A stretch of 64,000 nucleotides of DNA, from positions 12,131,174-12,195,173 of the forward strand of contig OX439042.1 of assembly GCA_949317995.1 (NCBI GenBank), read 5' to 3'. The stretch is from Acholoe squamosa (Eukaryota; Annelida; Polychaeta; Phyllodocida; Polynoidae). Both the position numbers and the translations under genes were made by a program. The notes beneath the pieces are model-generated. The model had not been told where the DNA came from. It was given only the letters and a program-made list of their open reading frames with translations, and searched no databases. Shown here piece by piece: positions 61,101 through 64,000 of this stretch. Every line of letters starts with the position of its first letter. Within the stretch, counting starts at the first letter, position 1.

Positions 61101-63879
61101 TTACAATCTGAATGACATGAAATCACTAACAGAATAAATCTAAATTCCTTCCTTTCCATGACACATAAAAACTGCCATTGTTTGGTCAGTGTACCATTCT
61201 CTATATATGGTGCTACATTTCAGCTGTCAGGGATACCTTCAGTAGGCACACATTACATGCCCCCGCACAAAATATGACACCATCCGCGTTAAGAAAGGAA
61301 AATCACCGAAATAGGGGGTACTATTTGACATTGAGAAATTCTTTTGATATTAGAAGAAAAGTGGGTATTTTCAAGGAAATGATCCTCAAAAAAAAAAGAA
61401 GAAGAGAACAATGGGTATTTTCTAAACTAGATTGAAGAAGTCAAAGTAGTCTAGTAAATCAGGGGTCATTTAAGTTCTCCAATTTACCGTTTTAAAGAAA
61501 TAGGGGCATTTCAGAAGAGATTGTCAGTGGGTTATTTTAAAGATTTAAGAATCCATGTCTTGTAGTAAAAGGGGGTCACTTTCTTCGGTAAAAATCTGTG
61601 GAAAGGGGTATTTTTGATATCTATTAACTAGGATGGTGTCAACCTGCCTGCTGAGTGCGGGGACTGGGTGCATACCACAAGTATAGCCATTCAGAGATCA
61701 GGTACCATGCCCTAACCCCACCATCCACCTACAGAGGTATAACATGTATCTATTCATGTATCAGGTACCCACTTCTAAGTAACGGGTAACACCCTCTCTG
61801 CCCCAAACTGGCACAGGCCTGCACTATATAGAGAGTCACCATTTTAGCAAGGGGGGAAGGGGGTGGTGAATTAAGGGGGAAAGCAAAATATTCCAGATCC
61901 ATTTAGAGGTACAGGCGTAGGTAGCGATTTGTTTTCGGGAGGCCTAGGGGTCTCGGTTGAGGGGGGGGTCATACTTTGCATAGGCTTATATATGGGAAAC
62001 CTTCCCTTTATTGAGGAAGGGTAGGGGGCTAGACCCCCCTGGTCCACCCTTTTCCTACAGCCAGATTCTTCGAGGGGGTCAACAAGTATTTTAGTGTGTG
62101 CGGAAATTCAGATCAGCCCCCCTCCCCCATTGTGTTGAAAATAAATGACTGCTCCCTAAAGGGGGTGAGAAGTCACACTAGACCAGCATGTCTATACATG
62201 AACACAGACCAGGGTCTGTACATGGTCCTTTGTTGAGATCCATAGTACCAACATACATGTACAGGTATAGTGAAGAAGGGGGTATGTATAGGGGGTAGAA
62301 GGTGTAGCGGTACATATAGGGGCTACAACATTAGCCTCTAGTTTTGGTTCACTTGGGTGGAAGTACATGTATAGGGGGCGGGGTTGTACGTAGGTGTGGG
62401 TATTGTTTCTCAGCACATACTACAATAACAGAAAAAAAAGTCCAAGTCCTTTCATTTTAAAGGAAATACCATCGTTGAGAAGTTGTAAGGTATGGTCTAC
62501 AATTGAGTGAATTCCCCAAGGCAGCTTTGGAACAAAGCATATTTCGAATATTAAAGATAGGAGGGCTTAACGAGTATTATTGTTAATGTTTTTTGTTCCG
62601 CTATAACCAGTTATTCAATGTCATAATTCGCGTGGAATACTCGTTGAAAGAAGACACCATTCGAAATGGATTGTTGCGTCAAAGATAGAAGCAGATATAC
62701 ATCCATTTCATGTTCGAATTTAAGGGTGGAGCATCCACTAACTGTAATAGATAATATAACAAGGGAAAGCTCAATTTCAAACATAAACCTTTCCTGAGAT
62801 GCTCCTTTCACCATAGCTGTTCTCCATAGTATACAGAGGTGGATATATACAACAGATACAGCTCCACATATAGAGTATACATACTAAGTCACCATCACAG
62901 TTGAGCTACTTAACTGTACTTGTAAATCATGTCAGCTGTGCATTAGTAGACTACAGGGTTCAGCCAACCATGTTGACACTGGCGTGTGGAGGGTAGGACC
63001 TCTGACAGTAAACATGTCACTCTAACATGTAAAGTGTGCTGGTATGTTAGCTTTACTGTTATACAGATGCCACAACTGTAGTCTGTATCCTGGGCTTATT
63101 TTATTATATCTTGGGATCACAAATTCCAATAACGATTCGGTCGTCATACTGAAGACTTCCGAGTTTTGTCTGGTCTGGCGAGAATGGCTCTGGCAATAAA
63201 AAAAATAAAAGTGCACCTATTATTTTTTGGTATTCGTTTTTTTTTTTTTTTGGCAAGACCCTCCAGACTGCATATGCATGATGTATGAAACACTACCCTC
63301 TTGGGCTTGGTGAAGAACCCAGTCTTTGTGGTGTGATTTTTTAATTGAGCTCAGTTGGTCATTCATCTTTTATCAATCCATATTGAGCTCAATCTATTTC
63401 CCCTGAAGTCTGAAGATGTACAGGTATTTCATCTACTTATTCATATGTATATCACCCATCAAAAGCCATTGTGTCAGATACAAAGTAAAGCCCCTAGGGA
63501 ATGCTGCAGAAGACCCTATTTAAAACCAGTGAAAGGAGTTAATTTATGTCTGTCCCTTGAGCTAAATATACACGTTCCTATACAAAGGCCCTTTTTATGT
63601 ATGTATACCATATTGAATTGGGGCATTTACCTTGCCTTTCTGTACTTCATTTTTTGAGTACTTGCTCTGCTTAGAGAACATTTTAAAAGTATTTACCAGA
63701 GTGTTTGACAGCAAATATTTGAGGCCTTGCTCCTGGTACAGAATAAAGTAAACAGATATGGACTATTACAGCACTCAGTAGGACTTATACAGTCTTATGG
63801 ACTCCTGTATAGCTACCATGTGAAAAATAAGTATTTTTAAAATCTAACAGGGATCCTCGTCAAACTGAGCAGTGGATCG
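58130..63879. other. No gene recognised
   Basis: AT-rich sequence with C-run and G-run stretches and scattered repeat fragments, including a GCATCATG-type copy at about 59270-59480. All open frames are below 90 codons and show no domain. Confidence 0.4.
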
Positions 63880-63998
63880 CCATGATTTTATGGCAAGGAA
63901 CCAGTGTAGTTTTTGCAAGAAGACGCAGGTGGCAGTATGGTGGTCCAAGGAATATCTGTGAAAATAAGGACGGATCTCTGGCAACTTTTGGCCAAGGA
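63880..63998 (+). repeat. Dispersed repeat, partner of 54143-54260
   Basis: GTAGTTTTTGCAAGAAGACG, GGTGGCAGTATGGTGGTCC, CAAGGAATATCTGTGAAAAT and CTCTGGCAACTTTTGG match the other copy in inverse orientation. It runs into the window edge. Confidence 0.6.
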
Positions 63999-64000
63999 AT

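Overview
This is a eukaryotic, metazoan-type genomic window: split genes with GT-AG introns, two non-LTR retrotransposons, tRNA-derived SINE-like repeats, many TIR/MITE-type elements, microsatellites, and one Maverick/Polinton virus-like transposon. The host genes are MATE (SLC47) transporters with many small exons. I would guess an aquatic invertebrate, but I cannot name the species from sequence alone.

Host layout. Two tandem MATE/SLC47 paralogues lie on the + strand. Copy 1 (about 2655-8603; only exons 8-19 are in the window) keeps every exon boundary but has at least three in-frame stops and a frameshift, so it is a pseudogene. Copy 2 (about 9242-47972) can be assembled into 19 phase-consistent exons totalling 1785 nt (594 codons plus stop), with no internal stop seen. 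Its intron 1 holds a 5'-truncated non-LTR retrotransposon. Its 21.3-kb intron 3 holds the Polinton, a second non-LTR retrotransposon and a cluster of short repeats. Later introns hold smaller DNA elements. One TIR element with internal minisatellites occurs in both paralogues but in different introns, and in each case the other paralogue shows the empty site.

The Polinton (about 16.87-33.0 kb). A minus-strand block of nearly abutting or overlapping genes runs from a tandem death-domain protein through packaging ATPase, a small basic/hydrophobic protein, a conserved unknown, rve integrase with chromodomain, penton-like minor capsid, a glycine-rich basic core-like protein, double-jelly-roll-type major capsid protein, adenain-type protease and a small coiled-coil protein. 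Two more minus-strand genes of unknown function follow on the other side of a 250-bp TAGGG/CCCTA inverted repeat. On the plus strand lie a protein with three SUMO-interaction motifs and a PC4-like C-terminal region (frameshifted in an A6 run) and a protein-primed family B DNA polymerase broken by two stops and one frameshift. So the virion and integration genes look intact while the replicase is broken. The tandem death-domain gene, with its own TATA box beside the inverted repeat, is the most unusual cargo: it suggests interference with host apoptotic or innate signalling.

The distal 16 kb (48-64 kb) has no gene I can support. It is a mosaic of fold-back and MITE-like elements, several with clear terminal inverted repeats, plus simple repeats and possible exon-like fragments. 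Repeat boundaries are given from eye alignment and may be off by a few bases.
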